Shown: positions 7,788 through 15,457 of the stretch, in pieces
Numbering within the stretch: the first letter of the stretch is position 1
How the letters are laid out: each line of letters opens with the position of its first letter
Assembly (NCBI GenBank): GCA_964598535.1
Contig: CAZRCI010000025.1
Coordinates: 12,761 to 76,760 of the forward strand
Direction: 5' to 3'
Length of the DNA: 64,000 bases
DNA from: JALHMI01 sp964598535
GTDB lineage: Bacteria; Planctomycetota; Planctomycetia; Pirellulales; PALSA-1355
The notes under the pieces: model-generated
The model's database searches: none
What the model saw: only the letters and a program-made list of their open reading frames with translations
What the model was told of the DNA's origin: nothing
Translations under genes and position numbers: made by a program

Positions 7788-7956
7788 CAGGATCTTCTCC
7801 GTGCCTCATCAGGAGCGATACGCATAATTGATTCAGCGAAACGCGGAGCTCGTGAGACCTCTCGATCAGCTCCACGTGCAGCGTGGCCGGCAACCGGACT
7901 GTGATCATGCGTCTGAGCACGCGCGGACATTTCCCTTTCTTGAGCGACTGACTCAT
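7759..7956 (-). CDS. Ribbon-helix-helix DNA-binding protein
   Basis: A 65-residue protein, ATG 7956, with a strong GAAAGGAG site. The core MITVRLPATLHVELIERS, followed by a second helix (VSLNQLCVSLLMRHGE), is the Arc/MetJ/HicB-type ribbon-helix-helix pattern: a short beta strand that enters the major groove, then two helices that dimerise. Such proteins are transcription regulators in phages or antitoxins in TA pairs. No toxin partner is obvious next to it, so a phage regulator is more likely. Target sites were not identified. Confidence 0.8.
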   Translation of the reverse strand: MSQSLKKGKCPRVLRRMITVRLPATLHVELIERSHELRVSLNQLCVSLLMRHGEDPDGARRRSKR

Positions 7957-7968
7957 CGCAGACTCCTT

Positions 7969-8274
7969 TCAGTGAGGGACTTTCGATTCGACCGAGCAAA
8001 TGAATTCCACGGCGTCGGGCAGGTTGTCGGCGACGGCGACAAACGCCCCGGCGCGCTCCAGCTCGGCTAGCACGCGCAGTTGCAGGGGGGTCGGCGATTC
8101 GCCGGGACGCTTCACCTCGATCCGGACGCTGCGGCCATAGACCACCGCGTCGACGTCGGGGATGCCCGCTTGTTGGAACGCGTTGCCATGCACCTTCCGT
8201 GCCCAGTGACCGCGGCGACGGATCATCTGGATGATGGCGCCGGTGATTTTCGACTCGGCTTTAGGAGCCATCAT
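7969..8274 (-). CDS. VRR-NUC domain nuclease
   Basis: A 101-residue stand-alone VRR-NUC protein. The PD-(D/E)xK core is visible as HGNAFQQAGIPDVDAVV with the acidic residue in GIPD, and VRIEVKRPG with the E-x-K pair, then PTPLQLRVLAELERAGA, the helix typical of phage VRR-NUC proteins. These small enzymes are structure-specific or Holliday-junction nucleases and are often found with phage replication genes. Here it lies downstream of the helicase and primase and directly follows the beta-helix gene at 8275. Confidence in the family is high, in the exact substrate low. Confidence 0.88.
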   Translation of the reverse strand: MMAPKAESKITGAIIQMIRRRGHWARKVHGNAFQQAGIPDVDAVVYGRSVRIEVKRPGESPTPLQLRVLAELERAGAFVAVADNLPDAVEFICSVESKVPH

Positions 8275-9309
8275 CTAGTCCTCCTTCTTCCAAAGGCGCA
8301 CCTCGCCATCCACGCCGCTGCCGCCGCGCCCCTGCGCGACCAGCTCGGCATTATCCAGGACCGGCGATAGTCCCCAGCGAAAATCGAGATCGCTGACTAC
8401 GTTCGCCGCGCCCGGCTCGACGCACAGCACGCGCGAGTTGCGGGCCGTGAAGCGGGTCGTCTTCGCGCCCTGGGAGAAATACTGGTCGGTGGCGATCGCC
8501 GCGATCCGGCGGGGTATCCAGGCCGCCGGATGCCCCGGCGCCGGCTCCAGGCCGCGCACCCAGAACGTGCACCGCTCGACGTGCCCTTCCCCCGCGCGTA
8601 AGAGAATGGGGCTCAGCACGCCGCCCGTCACCGGATCGGCGGCACTGCTGGCCCCGTAGCTCCGCGACAAGTTGCCGTCGATCCCGACGTTGCAATCCTC
8701 CATGAGCAGCCGGTACGTCGACGCGCTATGCACCAGGTTCACGAACGTCCGGGCCGCGACGCCCTTCACGCGGCGCAGGGTCACGGTCCGATTCGCGCGG
8801 AGCGACCAATCGTAGATCAGCCCCCAATCGTGCGCTTTCACCTCGCAATCTTCGAAGGTTGCGATCGAGAACCCGGTCGTGTTGCCCGGCCAACCGGCTA
8901 ATGCGCCATCTTCGTGGATGTTCGCCGGCGTGTTTTCGAGATAGAGGCCCGCGAGCCGAATTTCGCCGTTATTCGGCAACATGATCGCCGGACCGCCTGG
9001 CTTTTGCGGATTGTCCTCGGGACCAATCCGATCATGTTGGGCCGTGAGTATCAGCCGCGACTTGTCGGGGCCGTCGCCGGTGAGAGATCCGCCAGCGATC
9101 GGGCCCAGGTCGAGCATATCGAGCGGGCCGCCAACGAATTCACCGACGATATGCACCTTGTCGCCGGGTTGTCCGTCGACCTCGATGGCCGCTTCGAGCG
9201 CCGAAAAGTCCGCGCAGCGGATCGTCCGAGACCACTCGCCACGAGTCACCGTAACCTCGCCGGCCTGACCGGCGCTCGCAAGCAAAAGAAATGCAATCAT
9301 AAATCGCAT
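8275..9309 (-). CDS. Secreted right-handed beta-helix protein
   Basis: The 344-residue protein starts at ATG 9309 with a GGAGG site. Residues 1-17 form a clear Sec signal peptide (FMIAFLLLASAGQAG). The mature part has the rung-like pattern of parallel beta-helix proteins (GEIRLAGLYLENTPANI, TFEDCEVKAHDWGLI, YRLLMEDCNVGI, HVERCTFWVRG, TRFTARNSRVLCVE). Such folds occur in pectate-lyase-like carbohydrate enzymes and phage depolymerases. No catalytic residues can be named. Odd point: an exported protein is embedded among cytoplasmic replication genes, so it may be a lysogenic-conversion gene or a surface-modifying protein. Confidence 0.75.
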   Translation of the reverse strand: MRFMIAFLLLASAGQAGEVTVTRGEWSRTIRCADFSALEAAIEVDGQPGDKVHIVGEFVGGPLDMLDLGPIAGGSLTGDGPDKSRLILTAQHDRIGPEDNPQKPGGPAIMLPNNGEIRLAGLYLENTPANIHEDGALAGWPGNTTGFSIATFEDCEVKAHDWGLIYDWSLRANRTVTLRRVKGVAARTFVNLVHSASTYRLLMEDCNVGIDGNLSRSYGASSAADPVTGGVLSPILLRAGEGHVERCTFWVRGLEPAPGHPAAWIPRRIAAIATDQYFSQGAKTTRFTARNSRVLCVEPGAANVVSDLDFRWGLSPVLDNAELVAQGRGGSGVDGEVRLWKKED

Positions 9310-9348
9310 GTGAAAAATCCTCCATGAAAGGGGAAAGAGGAAAGGGAA

Positions 9349-9573
9349 TCATCGTCTCGCCAGCACGTTGACCGGTGTGCATGGCAGGCTGAGTTCGTCT
9401 CGGTGATAGGCGGCAGCCTCAGTGGCCCCCTCTTCGGTGAGGAAAGCCAGCCGCGGGTCGCCCTCTAGATCCAGAGCCTCGACCCAGCCAGTCACGTCGC
9501 TCCAAAGCATCCACAGTTCGGTGAGGGGATCGGCCTGGCCTCGATCAGGGCACGTACTGGGGCACGGCGTCAT
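9349..9573 (-). CDS. Small acidic phage protein, 74 aa
   Basis: ATG 9573 with an AAGGAG site. The product is acidic and mainly helical (LWMLWSDVTGWVEALDLEGD, ATEAAAYHRDEL), with three cysteines scattered at the ends. It lies between the UvrD-like helicase and the beta-helix gene in the same direction, with about 40 bases on either side. No known domain is seen; it is accepted as a gene because of the signal before the start and the protein-like composition. Confidence 0.6.
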   Translation of the reverse strand: MTPCPSTCPDRGQADPLTELWMLWSDVTGWVEALDLEGDPRLAFLTEEGATEAAAYHRDELSLPCTPVNVLARR

Positions 9574-9619
9574 GCTTCACTCCTTTCGATTGAATAGCGA
9601 TAGGTTCGAGTAGGTGGCG

Positions 9620-11284
9620 CTATGCCACCTCCATCCAGTGCATCGCGCTCCGCTCGCGCAGGCAGATCAGCTCATGCCGCGCGCGTGTCGCAGCGACATA
9701 CGCGACACGCTGCTCTTCGTCGTATCCCTCGCGCGTCTCGGCGCTGCGGGCCACTGGGCCGCTGGTCGTTGTAAGCAGGACGACCTTGTCCGCCTCCTGG
9801 CCCTTCACGCTATGGATCGTCCCGACCTTGATTTTCGGGTCGGTAATCACCTCGCTCCCATAGCGGTCGATTGCGGCGGTGACCTTCGGTGCGTCCTTGA
9901 CGAGCGTCTTCCAGGACCCGGACGTGATCAGCTCCAGGAGCTTCGGCGTTGCGCCGAGCTGCGTCAGCTCGGCGGGGAGCACCCACGGATAACGTTCCGC
10001 CTCGCCGTTGGACGCTTCGAAGCGGCTCTTCGTGCCGCGCAGCAGCAGCTCCTCGCCATCGAGCTTGCTCGGCAGGAGCTTGAGAATCTGCACCCACTCC
10101 TGGCCGGAGACCGGCGCGTTGCGCTCGAGGTTATAAAGCCCGCTGATCCCCAGGTTGCGGACCGGCGCCAGCCAGCCGCCGCGGCCTCGCGTCGGCGCCC
10201 AAGGGATGCCCGCCGCGTCGAGCTTCGCGGCCAGCCGCGCAGCCAGCATGTTCGTGCGTGCGAGCACCAGTGTCGACTCGGTCGGCCGCAAGCTCTCGAC
10301 GAAGCCCAGCCCCCACTCGGTGCGCACGCTCCCCTCGTGATCGGCCGGCGCGATTTGCCGGTCGAAATAGTCGCTACAGCGAGAGAGCAGCCGCTCGCCG
10401 ATTCGCAGGATCGCGTCCGGGCAACGATAGCTCCGAGGCATGATCTTCTCTTGGGCCGCCGGCCACGCGCGAAACAGCGCGGCCTCGGCGCCCGCCCAGC
10501 GGTAGATCGATTGAAACGGATCGCCGACGACGTACACCCATTTGACGAGCGGCGTGTTGATCAGCCGGTGACACACGCGATCGAGCAGGGGCGAGGCGTC
10601 CTGCTGCTCGTCGAAGAACCAGACCGGCACGCCGGGCACATCGCCCTGCGGACCGCCGATCGACTCGCTCGCGCCGTCGAATCCGAACTTCAGGCCGGCG
10701 AACCGGCCGAGCAGGTCCACGAAATCGAGCTTGCTATCGAGCCGCTTGCCGCGCTCGTAGCGCTCGACAATGTCGCGGCAGAAGTCGAGCGACGGGCAGC
10801 GGTCGTCGCAGCGGCGCGACTCCAGCCAGATCGTCTCGAACGCGACGAGCCGGTTACGCGCCGCGCCCCACATGGCGAGCACCCGGCCGGTCGGTGACTC
10901 CTGCGCGAATGCGACCTCGGCCAGGTTGCAGTCAGTGCCCTGGTCGTCGACCGGCCGCAGTTCCTCTTCGAGCCACTCCGTCAACCATTTTCCGCTGGCC
11001 TTGTTCGACGTGATCAGCGCGTCGCCACTGACGCCGAGCGCCTTGTAGCAGACCGAGTGCAGCGTGCGAAAGTGGCCCTCGCGCGAGAGGTCGCTCGCCT
11101 CGACCCCGAACTTCGCCGCCGCGCGGGTCGCCGCCTCTTCCCGCGCCGCGCGGGTGAACGAGACGAAGCCGATCTGGAACGGGTCGCGCACGCCCGCGTC
11201 TAGGATCCTCTCCATCGTGTCCATGAGCCAGGTCGTCTTGCCCGTCCCGGCGCCGCCGATCAGTCGCGCGATCGTCGCCATCAC
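9620..11284 (-). CDS. UvrD/Rep-like superfamily 1 DNA helicase
   Basis: A 554-residue helicase with the SF1A motifs in order: Walker A GGAGTGKTT at residue 10, a Q-rich motif Ia region (GFVSFTRAAREEA), motif II FFDEQQD near 200, motif III VVGDPFQSIYRWAG, motif IV LPRSYRCPDAIL-like (PRSYRCPDAI), motif V TIHSVKGQEADKVVLL and motif VI YVAATRARHELI. These couple ATP hydrolysis to 3'-5' unwinding. It is shorter than UvrD (about 720 residues), with reduced insert domains. It sits in the replication block near the primase and probably supports phage replication or recombination. Its first codons overlap the zinc-ribbon gene. Confidence 0.92.
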   Translation of the reverse strand: MMATIARLIGGAGTGKTTWLMDTMERILDAGVRDPFQIGFVSFTRAAREEAATRAAAKFGVEASDLSREGHFRTLHSVCYKALGVSGDALITSNKASGKWLTEWLEEELRPVDDQGTDCNLAEVAFAQESPTGRVLAMWGAARNRLVAFETIWLESRRCDDRCPSLDFCRDIVERYERGKRLDSKLDFVDLLGRFAGLKFGFDGASESIGGPQGDVPGVPVWFFDEQQDASPLLDRVCHRLINTPLVKWVYVVGDPFQSIYRWAGAEAALFRAWPAAQEKIMPRSYRCPDAILRIGERLLSRCSDYFDRQIAPADHEGSVRTEWGLGFVESLRPTESTLVLARTNMLAARLAAKLDAAGIPWAPTRGRGGWLAPVRNLGISGLYNLERNAPVSGQEWVQILKLLPSKLDGEELLLRGTKSRFEASNGEAERYPWVLPAELTQLGATPKLLELITSGSWKTLVKDAPKVTAAIDRYGSEVITDPKIKVGTIHSVKGQEADKVVLLTTTSGPVARSAETREGYDEEQRVAYVAATRARHELICLRERSAMHWMEVA

Positions 11285-11484
11285 ATGCCCCCGAGGTAAT
11301 ACTGGTTGGCGAGTACGCCCCGCGGCTCCGCGTCAGGACGCTTGCCCTTCGTGACCACGGGCCGGTAACCGAGACACCGGCCGCAGCGCTGGCAGTGCGT
11401 GACGAGATAGCCCGGCCGGTCTGGCGCCGGCCGGTCGACCCAGGATTCAGGTGGACACAGGTTGCAGGGCTCCGTACGCCTCAT
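11281..11484 (-). CDS. Zinc-ribbon phage protein, 67 aa
   Basis: I chose ATG 11484 (MRRTEPCNLCP), whose A overlaps in ATGA with the end of the upstream reading frame. The protein has two CxxC pairs, EPCNLCPP and HCQRCGRC, separated by about 22 residues, forming one zinc site. The C terminus is basic then hydrophobic. It overlaps the start of the helicase gene by four bases, so it is probably made with it and may bind DNA or the helicase. No specific family. Confidence 0.65.
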   Translation of the reverse strand: MRRTEPCNLCPPESWVDRPAPDRPGYLVTHCQRCGRCLGYRPVVTKGKRPDAEPRGVLANQYYLGGM

Positions 11485-12029
11485 GGAGAGCCCCCTTGGC
11501 GATTGCCCTTGCGGCCTTTCTGGCCCTTTACTAACGTGCATGGCAAGCTGGGCAAAAATCGCCGCGCGGTCGTCCAGCGCTTTCTAGACCGCCTATTCCC
11601 ACAGGCGGCGCGCACAGCGCGCACAATCAAAGTCCAAAACGTTGTGCGCGCTCTCCGGCCTTTAATGCCAACGGCTTGCGTCGAAGCGCGCACACTGGAT
11701 TTGCGGATCGTGTGCGCGCATTGCGGCCTTATCTCATAAGGATTTAAGTGCCGCGCGCACAATGAAACGTCGTTTCTCAAACCTTTAGCCCCCCCATGCC
11801 ATCTTGGCAAAACGCCGTGCGCGCGTGCGCGCCCCCGGTTAAGCCGTTGACTGGCAAGGACTAAAGGCGCGCACACAGCGCGCACTTTTGGGGACCCAAA
11901 TGGTGTGTGCGTGTGCGCGCCCGACACACGTCGGTCGCCAACGCTTCGAGCCGATATACGCCGCGCGAAGGCACCGCACGCTGGCGCTGGCGCGTCGACC
12001 CTATCGCGGTGAAGGTTTTGGTGTCTCAC
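11481..12029 (-). CDS. Doubtful 182-aa reading frame across the iteron region
   Basis: The frame starts with GTG 12029 overlapping the primase TGA (GTGA) and stops at 11481 overlapping the next ATG (ATGA), exactly as real coupled genes here do. However, its product is very basic and repetitive (VRAVCAP, VRAVRAACG, ARAHG), because the GCGCGCACA repeats are read in different frames. Its codons include many AGA, TTA, AAT and GGG, unlike the high third-position GC of its neighbours. It may be a real, fast-evolving protein or simply an open frame over a non-coding origin. Confidence 0.3.
   Translation of the reverse strand: MRHQNLHRDRVDAPAPACGAFARRISARSVGDRRVSGAHTHTPFGSPKVRAVCAPLVLASQRLNRGRARAHGVLPRWHGGAKGLRNDVSLCARHLNPYEIRPQCAHTIRKSSVRASTQAVGIKGRRARTTFWTLIVRAVRAACGNRRSRKRWTTARRFLPSLPCTLVKGQKGRKGNRQGGSP
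11608..11920. repeat. Cluster of GCGCGCAC repeats, candidate replication origin
   Basis: At least ten copies of GCGCGCAC(A) or its complement occur within 313 bases: 11608, 11617 (tandem), 11643c, 11686, 11711c, 11753, 11817c, 11825c, 11867, 11878 and 11912c, where c marks the complement. Between them is an AT-rich stretch at about 11730-11748. The cluster lies between the primase and helicase genes. Iterons beside replication genes are the usual form of a phage or plasmid origin; a regulatory array is the alternative. Confidence 0.7.
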
Positions 12030-13645
12030 GGCGCGCTGCCCTCCATCGCCGCCGTAGTGGCTGCCAAGCGATCTTCGCCTTCGAGTAACTGCTCAAGCTT
12101 GGTAAGATGGGCGGGTGTCAGCACCGTGTACCTGGCCCGCGCGGCGCCGCGCGGTGGATAGAGCCGCTGGTCGTTTTTGGCGACGCCCAGCCGCGCGGCG
12201 AGTTCCGCCGGCTCCGGCTTGGCGATGTGGCCCGTCATCAGGCCGTCCTGCCAGAGTTTCCTCCACTTGAACCACACCTCGTAGTCGCGCGCGCCCTCGG
12301 GCTTGATTCGCACCGGCCCTCCGAGGTCATCCGGCCTGTCGGCGTCGTGCATCTGGCTGAGTTTCTCGGCTAGGTACTCGGCGACGATCACGTGCCGCTT
12401 GGCCATCGTGGGTGGATTCTCGGTGCGGGCCGCGTCGAGCAGCTTGGCCTTGAGCCCGCGGCGCGGCGGCTCGGCCGGCCCTTCGTCGTTGGCGCGCTTG
12501 CCTTCTCGCCCGTTCCAGATCGCCGGCCACACCCGCGGCACTTCGTCGAGGATGATTTTCCGCGTGGCGGCCTGCACGGCCGCGGCCACCTTGGCCGGAT
12601 CGCGGTAGGCGTCGACGGTCATCGTGACGTCGCCGGCGCCGTCGACCGTATATTCCTGCCAGGCCGGCACGTGCAGCCGGTAATGCGGCGGGTCGCTGAG
12701 GACGATCGTCAGTTCCCAGTCGCCGGGCCACCACTCGCCGTGCTCGTAGACGAGCCCGTGCAGGGTGTAGCCGCTGGTCCGCGAGCCGGCCTGGCTGCGC
12801 TCACGCCGGATGAACCCGATGGCCGAGGTGCAGAGCTTCTTGACTTCCGAGTCGTCGAGCGGCGGCACGCACTGCGCTACGTTCATCGCCCGGATCAGTT
12901 CGACGAGATCGCTCTGCTCCGTAGCGTCGTCGATATTCGGTGAGCGGCGGGCCTGGCTGCACGCGAAGCGGTACAGCTTGTCGTTGCGGCCGCCTTCGGA
13001 GATCGGCGCGCCCACGATCTGGCGCGCCGAGGGCTTGGCTTCGTGAATCTTGTCGTCGCCCGCGCCGACGTTCCACAGGCGGGCGAGGATCGCCGCGGGC
13101 AGCTCGGCCAGCTCGACCTCCTCGGGCGACAGGCCGGGCAGCCAGGCGTACGCGGCGCCGGAGCCGTGGATGCTGGGCGGCAGGACACTCTGCGTGGCCT
13201 TGTCGCCGTCGCCGCCGATCCAGACTTCGAGTCCCTCGACGTCGGCCTTGGTGATCTGCGGCAGCTCGGGCGTCCACTGGAAGAGCCGGTGGATGCCGCG
13301 ACTGGAACGATACGTCGGCGTGTAGACTTCCTGGAGATACTGGTCCGCCGCCAGCCGGCCGGCGTCACTGTCGAACTCGATGTCGATGACGCCGCTCTTG
13401 GGCCCGAGCAGCAGGCCGATGTTGGATTTGGGCCATTTATCGAACAGCTCCAGCAGTTGCTCTTCGTTGCTGGTTGTGGCGTTGACCTGCCAGGCTTTGC
13501 CGCGCGGGTGCTTACCGGGCGACTCGCAGGCGCGGCCGTTCATGCAGGTGCAGCCGCCGGCGTGCGGAGCGTGCAGTATGACGACGTGCCAGCCACGATT
13601 GGCGTAGCGGATCGCCGCGTGTTGAATGGCTTCCTGGCTGTTCAT
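12026..13645 (-). CDS. Bifunctional primase/polymerase (prim-pol) domain protein
   Basis: A 539-residue replication protein. The N-terminal AEP-type prim-pol domain is seen as AIRYANRGWHVVILHAPHAG, a Cys-rich loop with CTCMNGRACESPGKHPRG, IGLLLGPKSGVIDIEFD with the metal-binding acidic residues, and RSSRGIHRLFQW with the nucleotide-binding His. A primase C-terminal helical domain follows near 220-290 (GRNDKLYRFACSQARR, EVKKLCTSAIGFIRRE). The last 250 residues are unassigned, and no helicase motifs are present, so unwinding is probably done by the separate helicases encoded nearby. Its stop abuts the iteron cluster. Confidence 0.88.
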   Translation of the reverse strand: MNSQEAIQHAAIRYANRGWHVVILHAPHAGGCTCMNGRACESPGKHPRGKAWQVNATTSNEEQLLELFDKWPKSNIGLLLGPKSGVIDIEFDSDAGRLAADQYLQEVYTPTYRSSRGIHRLFQWTPELPQITKADVEGLEVWIGGDGDKATQSVLPPSIHGSGAAYAWLPGLSPEEVELAELPAAILARLWNVGAGDDKIHEAKPSARQIVGAPISEGGRNDKLYRFACSQARRSPNIDDATEQSDLVELIRAMNVAQCVPPLDDSEVKKLCTSAIGFIRRERSQAGSRTSGYTLHGLVYEHGEWWPGDWELTIVLSDPPHYRLHVPAWQEYTVDGAGDVTMTVDAYRDPAKVAAAVQAATRKIILDEVPRVWPAIWNGREGKRANDEGPAEPPRRGLKAKLLDAARTENPPTMAKRHVIVAEYLAEKLSQMHDADRPDDLGGPVRIKPEGARDYEVWFKWRKLWQDGLMTGHIAKPEPAELAARLGVAKNDQRLYPPRGAARARYTVLTPAHLTKLEQLLEGEDRLAATTAAMEGSAP

Positions 13646-13731
13646 GCGGAGCTGTCCATGCCCTTTTCGGATCGGTCGATCGATCGACTTGCGAGGAGGA
13701 AGAAGAAGCCGCGGCGGGCCACAGGCTGGTC

Positions 13732-14523
13732 TTACTCGTCGTCGTCGCCGAAGTAGTCCCGTTGATCAGGTACGATGCTCGTCACTACCGTGCGCAGCGG
13801 ATCTGTATAGAGCTGTTTGATTCGGGCGCCCTCCTCGCGCGAGATCTCGCCGACGAGCGTCGGGACGATCTGGGCATAATCCTGCCCGCCTTTGCTCTTT
13901 TGCTTTTGCAGCTTGAGCGAGACGACCGCTCGAAAATGGGGCACGGTCAACTTCTTGACGAACGGCACGATCGTTCTTAGCGACCCCGGAGTCGCGTTGA
14001 CCAGCAGCGGAAAGGCGTCGTTCTCGCGCAGGATCGCAAGCATTCGCGATTCTTTGCAGCGTTTCCCAATGCCCTTGCGGCCCGTGCCGAAGTCGTTGTA
14101 CTTGTTCGGTCCGGCCTCGTCGCTGCCGCGCCAATCGTAGCGGCCATCGCGGAGCGCCATGGCGTCGAGAATCGTAGCGTCGAGGTCGCCGATCTCTTCG
14201 CCGACGCGACGGGCGGTCCGCAAGTCATCGCTGATCAGCACGGGCAGGGCATTGCCCACGTCTTCGCTAGGCCAGAGCACGCCGCGCGGGCCGTAATGCA
14301 CCAGTATGCCGATGATCTCGTCGCTGTGCTGGTCTCCCTTGATGTCCGGGATCGTCCAGCGCGTGCCGCCGCCGGCGGGGATCTTGACGCGTGTCAGATC
14401 CGTTTCGCGAATCCGCTCGCCGCCCGCCAGGTTGGCCTCGAGCGCCTCGGCAATGTCGCTATTGGGCCTGATCGCCAGGTACTTGCTTTTCTCCAGCACT
14501 CTCAATCCGGTTTCGGTTGACAT
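13732..14523 (-). CDS. Phage replication-block protein, 263 aa
   Basis: ATG 14523 with an AAGGA site. The protein ends in an acidic tail (DYFGDDDE), a trait of single-strand DNA-binding proteins that recruit partners. The middle has the segments GPRGVLWPSEDVGNALPVL and HFRAVVSLKLQKQKSKGGQ, and the end carries EGARIKQLYTDPLRTVV. Position between primase and the coiled-coil gene fits a DNA replication accessory. I do not recognise the family with certainty; an SSB-like role is inference from the tail and context. Confidence 0.65.
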   Translation of the reverse strand: MSTETGLRVLEKSKYLAIRPNSDIAEALEANLAGGERIRETDLTRVKIPAGGGTRWTIPDIKGDQHSDEIIGILVHYGPRGVLWPSEDVGNALPVLISDDLRTARRVGEEIGDLDATILDAMALRDGRYDWRGSDEAGPNKYNDFGTGRKGIGKRCKESRMLAILRENDAFPLLVNATPGSLRTIVPFVKKLTVPHFRAVVSLKLQKQKSKGGQDYAQIVPTLVGEISREEGARIKQLYTDPLRTVVTSIVPDQRDYFGDDDE

Positions 14524-14639
14524 GAGATTTGTCCTTTTTCAAAAGTGAACGTCGTAAAAAGGGGTGCCGCGTCGTCGATTCCGCCCTGCGGCGTGGGGAA
14601 TGGCTTCGGCTCGAACGACTCACCGTCCAGTGGGCTCAT
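14502..14639 (-). CDS. Possible small protein, 45 aa
   Basis: ATG 14639 to TGA 14502, overlapping the next gene by 22 bases. The frame is open from the stop of the coiled-coil gene at 14709, and its content (ESFEPKPFPTPQGGIDDAAP, FTTFTFEKGQ) looks protein-like rather than shadow-like. No ribosome-binding site is visible before the ATG. If not coding, the region 14524-14708 holds nothing else I can name. Confidence 0.35.
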   Translation of the reverse strand: MSPLDGESFEPKPFPTPQGGIDDAAPLFTTFTFEKGQISCQPKPD

Positions 14640-14708
14640 CGCGAAGTAGGAGTAACGGTGAGCAGCTTCGCGGGTTAGCCCTTCGTCGGACCTGGCATCC
14701 TGCCGGTA

Positions 14709-15143
14709 CTATCGTTTCCGGACGCTGAGGCCATGCTTGTCGAAAATTTTGATCAAGGGGACCAGGCCGGAGGGGACCGCGTCTGCGGCGATCCATTCGG
14801 CCACTCGGGACTTGAACGCCTGGTGATTGATGGTGACCAGTTTTTCAGTCAGCCCCATCTGTTCGAGGGCTTCGATCAGCGACTCCTTGCATCCTTCGCG
14901 GACCGAGGCATAGGGCGTGGTCGTGCGCGAGATGGTGTAGCCGTCGACGCCGAGCGAATCGACGCCGTCGACGCCCATCTGTTCGACGAGGCGAGCTTCG
15001 ATGGCCGCGATTTCGCTGTTGACCGGTTTCTCGCGCTGGCTGATCTCGTCCTTCATCCGCCGCAGCTCGATCAGTCGGCGAATGTCGGCGACGAGCCCCG
15101 GCGCCGTGTGTTCGGTGGTTTCGGTCGTCATTGCGTTGCTCAT
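14709..15143 (-). CDS. Phage coiled-coil protein, 144 aa
   Basis: ATG 15143 with an AGGAG site seven bases upstream. A long helix (LVADIRRLIELRRMKDEISQ, then NSEIAAIEARLVEQM) is followed by a beta segment (GVDSLGVDGYTISRTTTPYA) and a helical end (IEALEQMGLTEKLVTINHQA). This layout, a coil then a VDG-YTI strand and a closing helix, recurs in phage replication operons of diverse bacteria, where the function is poorly known. It is located between an SNF2 helicase and the SSB-like gene. The longer frame upstream to 16199 is not coding, as it overlaps the helicase. Confidence 0.75.
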   Translation of the reverse strand: MSNAMTTETTEHTAPGLVADIRRLIELRRMKDEISQREKPVNSEIAAIEARLVEQMGVDGVDSLGVDGYTISRTTTPYASVREGCKESLIEALEQMGLTEKLVTINHQAFKSRVAEWIAADAVPSGLVPLIKIFDKHGLSVRKR

Positions 15144-15235
15144 TGCGTTGCTCCTTGGAAAAGTGTGGGGAAGCCGCCGGCGCGCCCGGTGAGTGCTGGG
15201 CACCAGGACACGCCAGCGACCCCGCAGAAAAAAGG

Positions 15236-15448
15236 TCAGGGCAGCGTAGCGGACGGCGTATCGGTCGGGTCGTCGGCTAGTGCGTCTTTGAGTTTTTGTA
15301 CGGCGGCAACGACTTCCCTGGCCGCGGCAGCAGCGGTGTGGCTCTGCGCGGCGATGGTTTCGGCGAGGCCGATTACCTCGTCGAGAGCCTGGTGCTCGCG
15401 TTTGATCAGCTTGATGACGAACTTGCCCGCGGTTTTGAACAGTTGCAT
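15236..15448 (-). CDS. Small helical protein, 70 aa
   Basis: ATG 15448 with an AGGAGGGC site. Apart from a basic N terminus (FKTAGKFVIKLIKREH) it is one long Ala-rich helix with heptad character (LAETIAAQSHTAAAAAREVV, VQKLKDAL) and an acidic, disordered end. The N-terminal amphipathic helix could contact membrane or nucleic acid. It lies nine bases after the SNF2 helicase gene. No family recognised. Confidence 0.6.
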   Translation of the reverse strand: MQLFKTAGKFVIKLIKREHQALDEVIGLAETIAAQSHTAAAAAREVVAAVQKLKDALADDPTDTPSATLP

Positions 15449-15457
15449 ATTGCCCTC

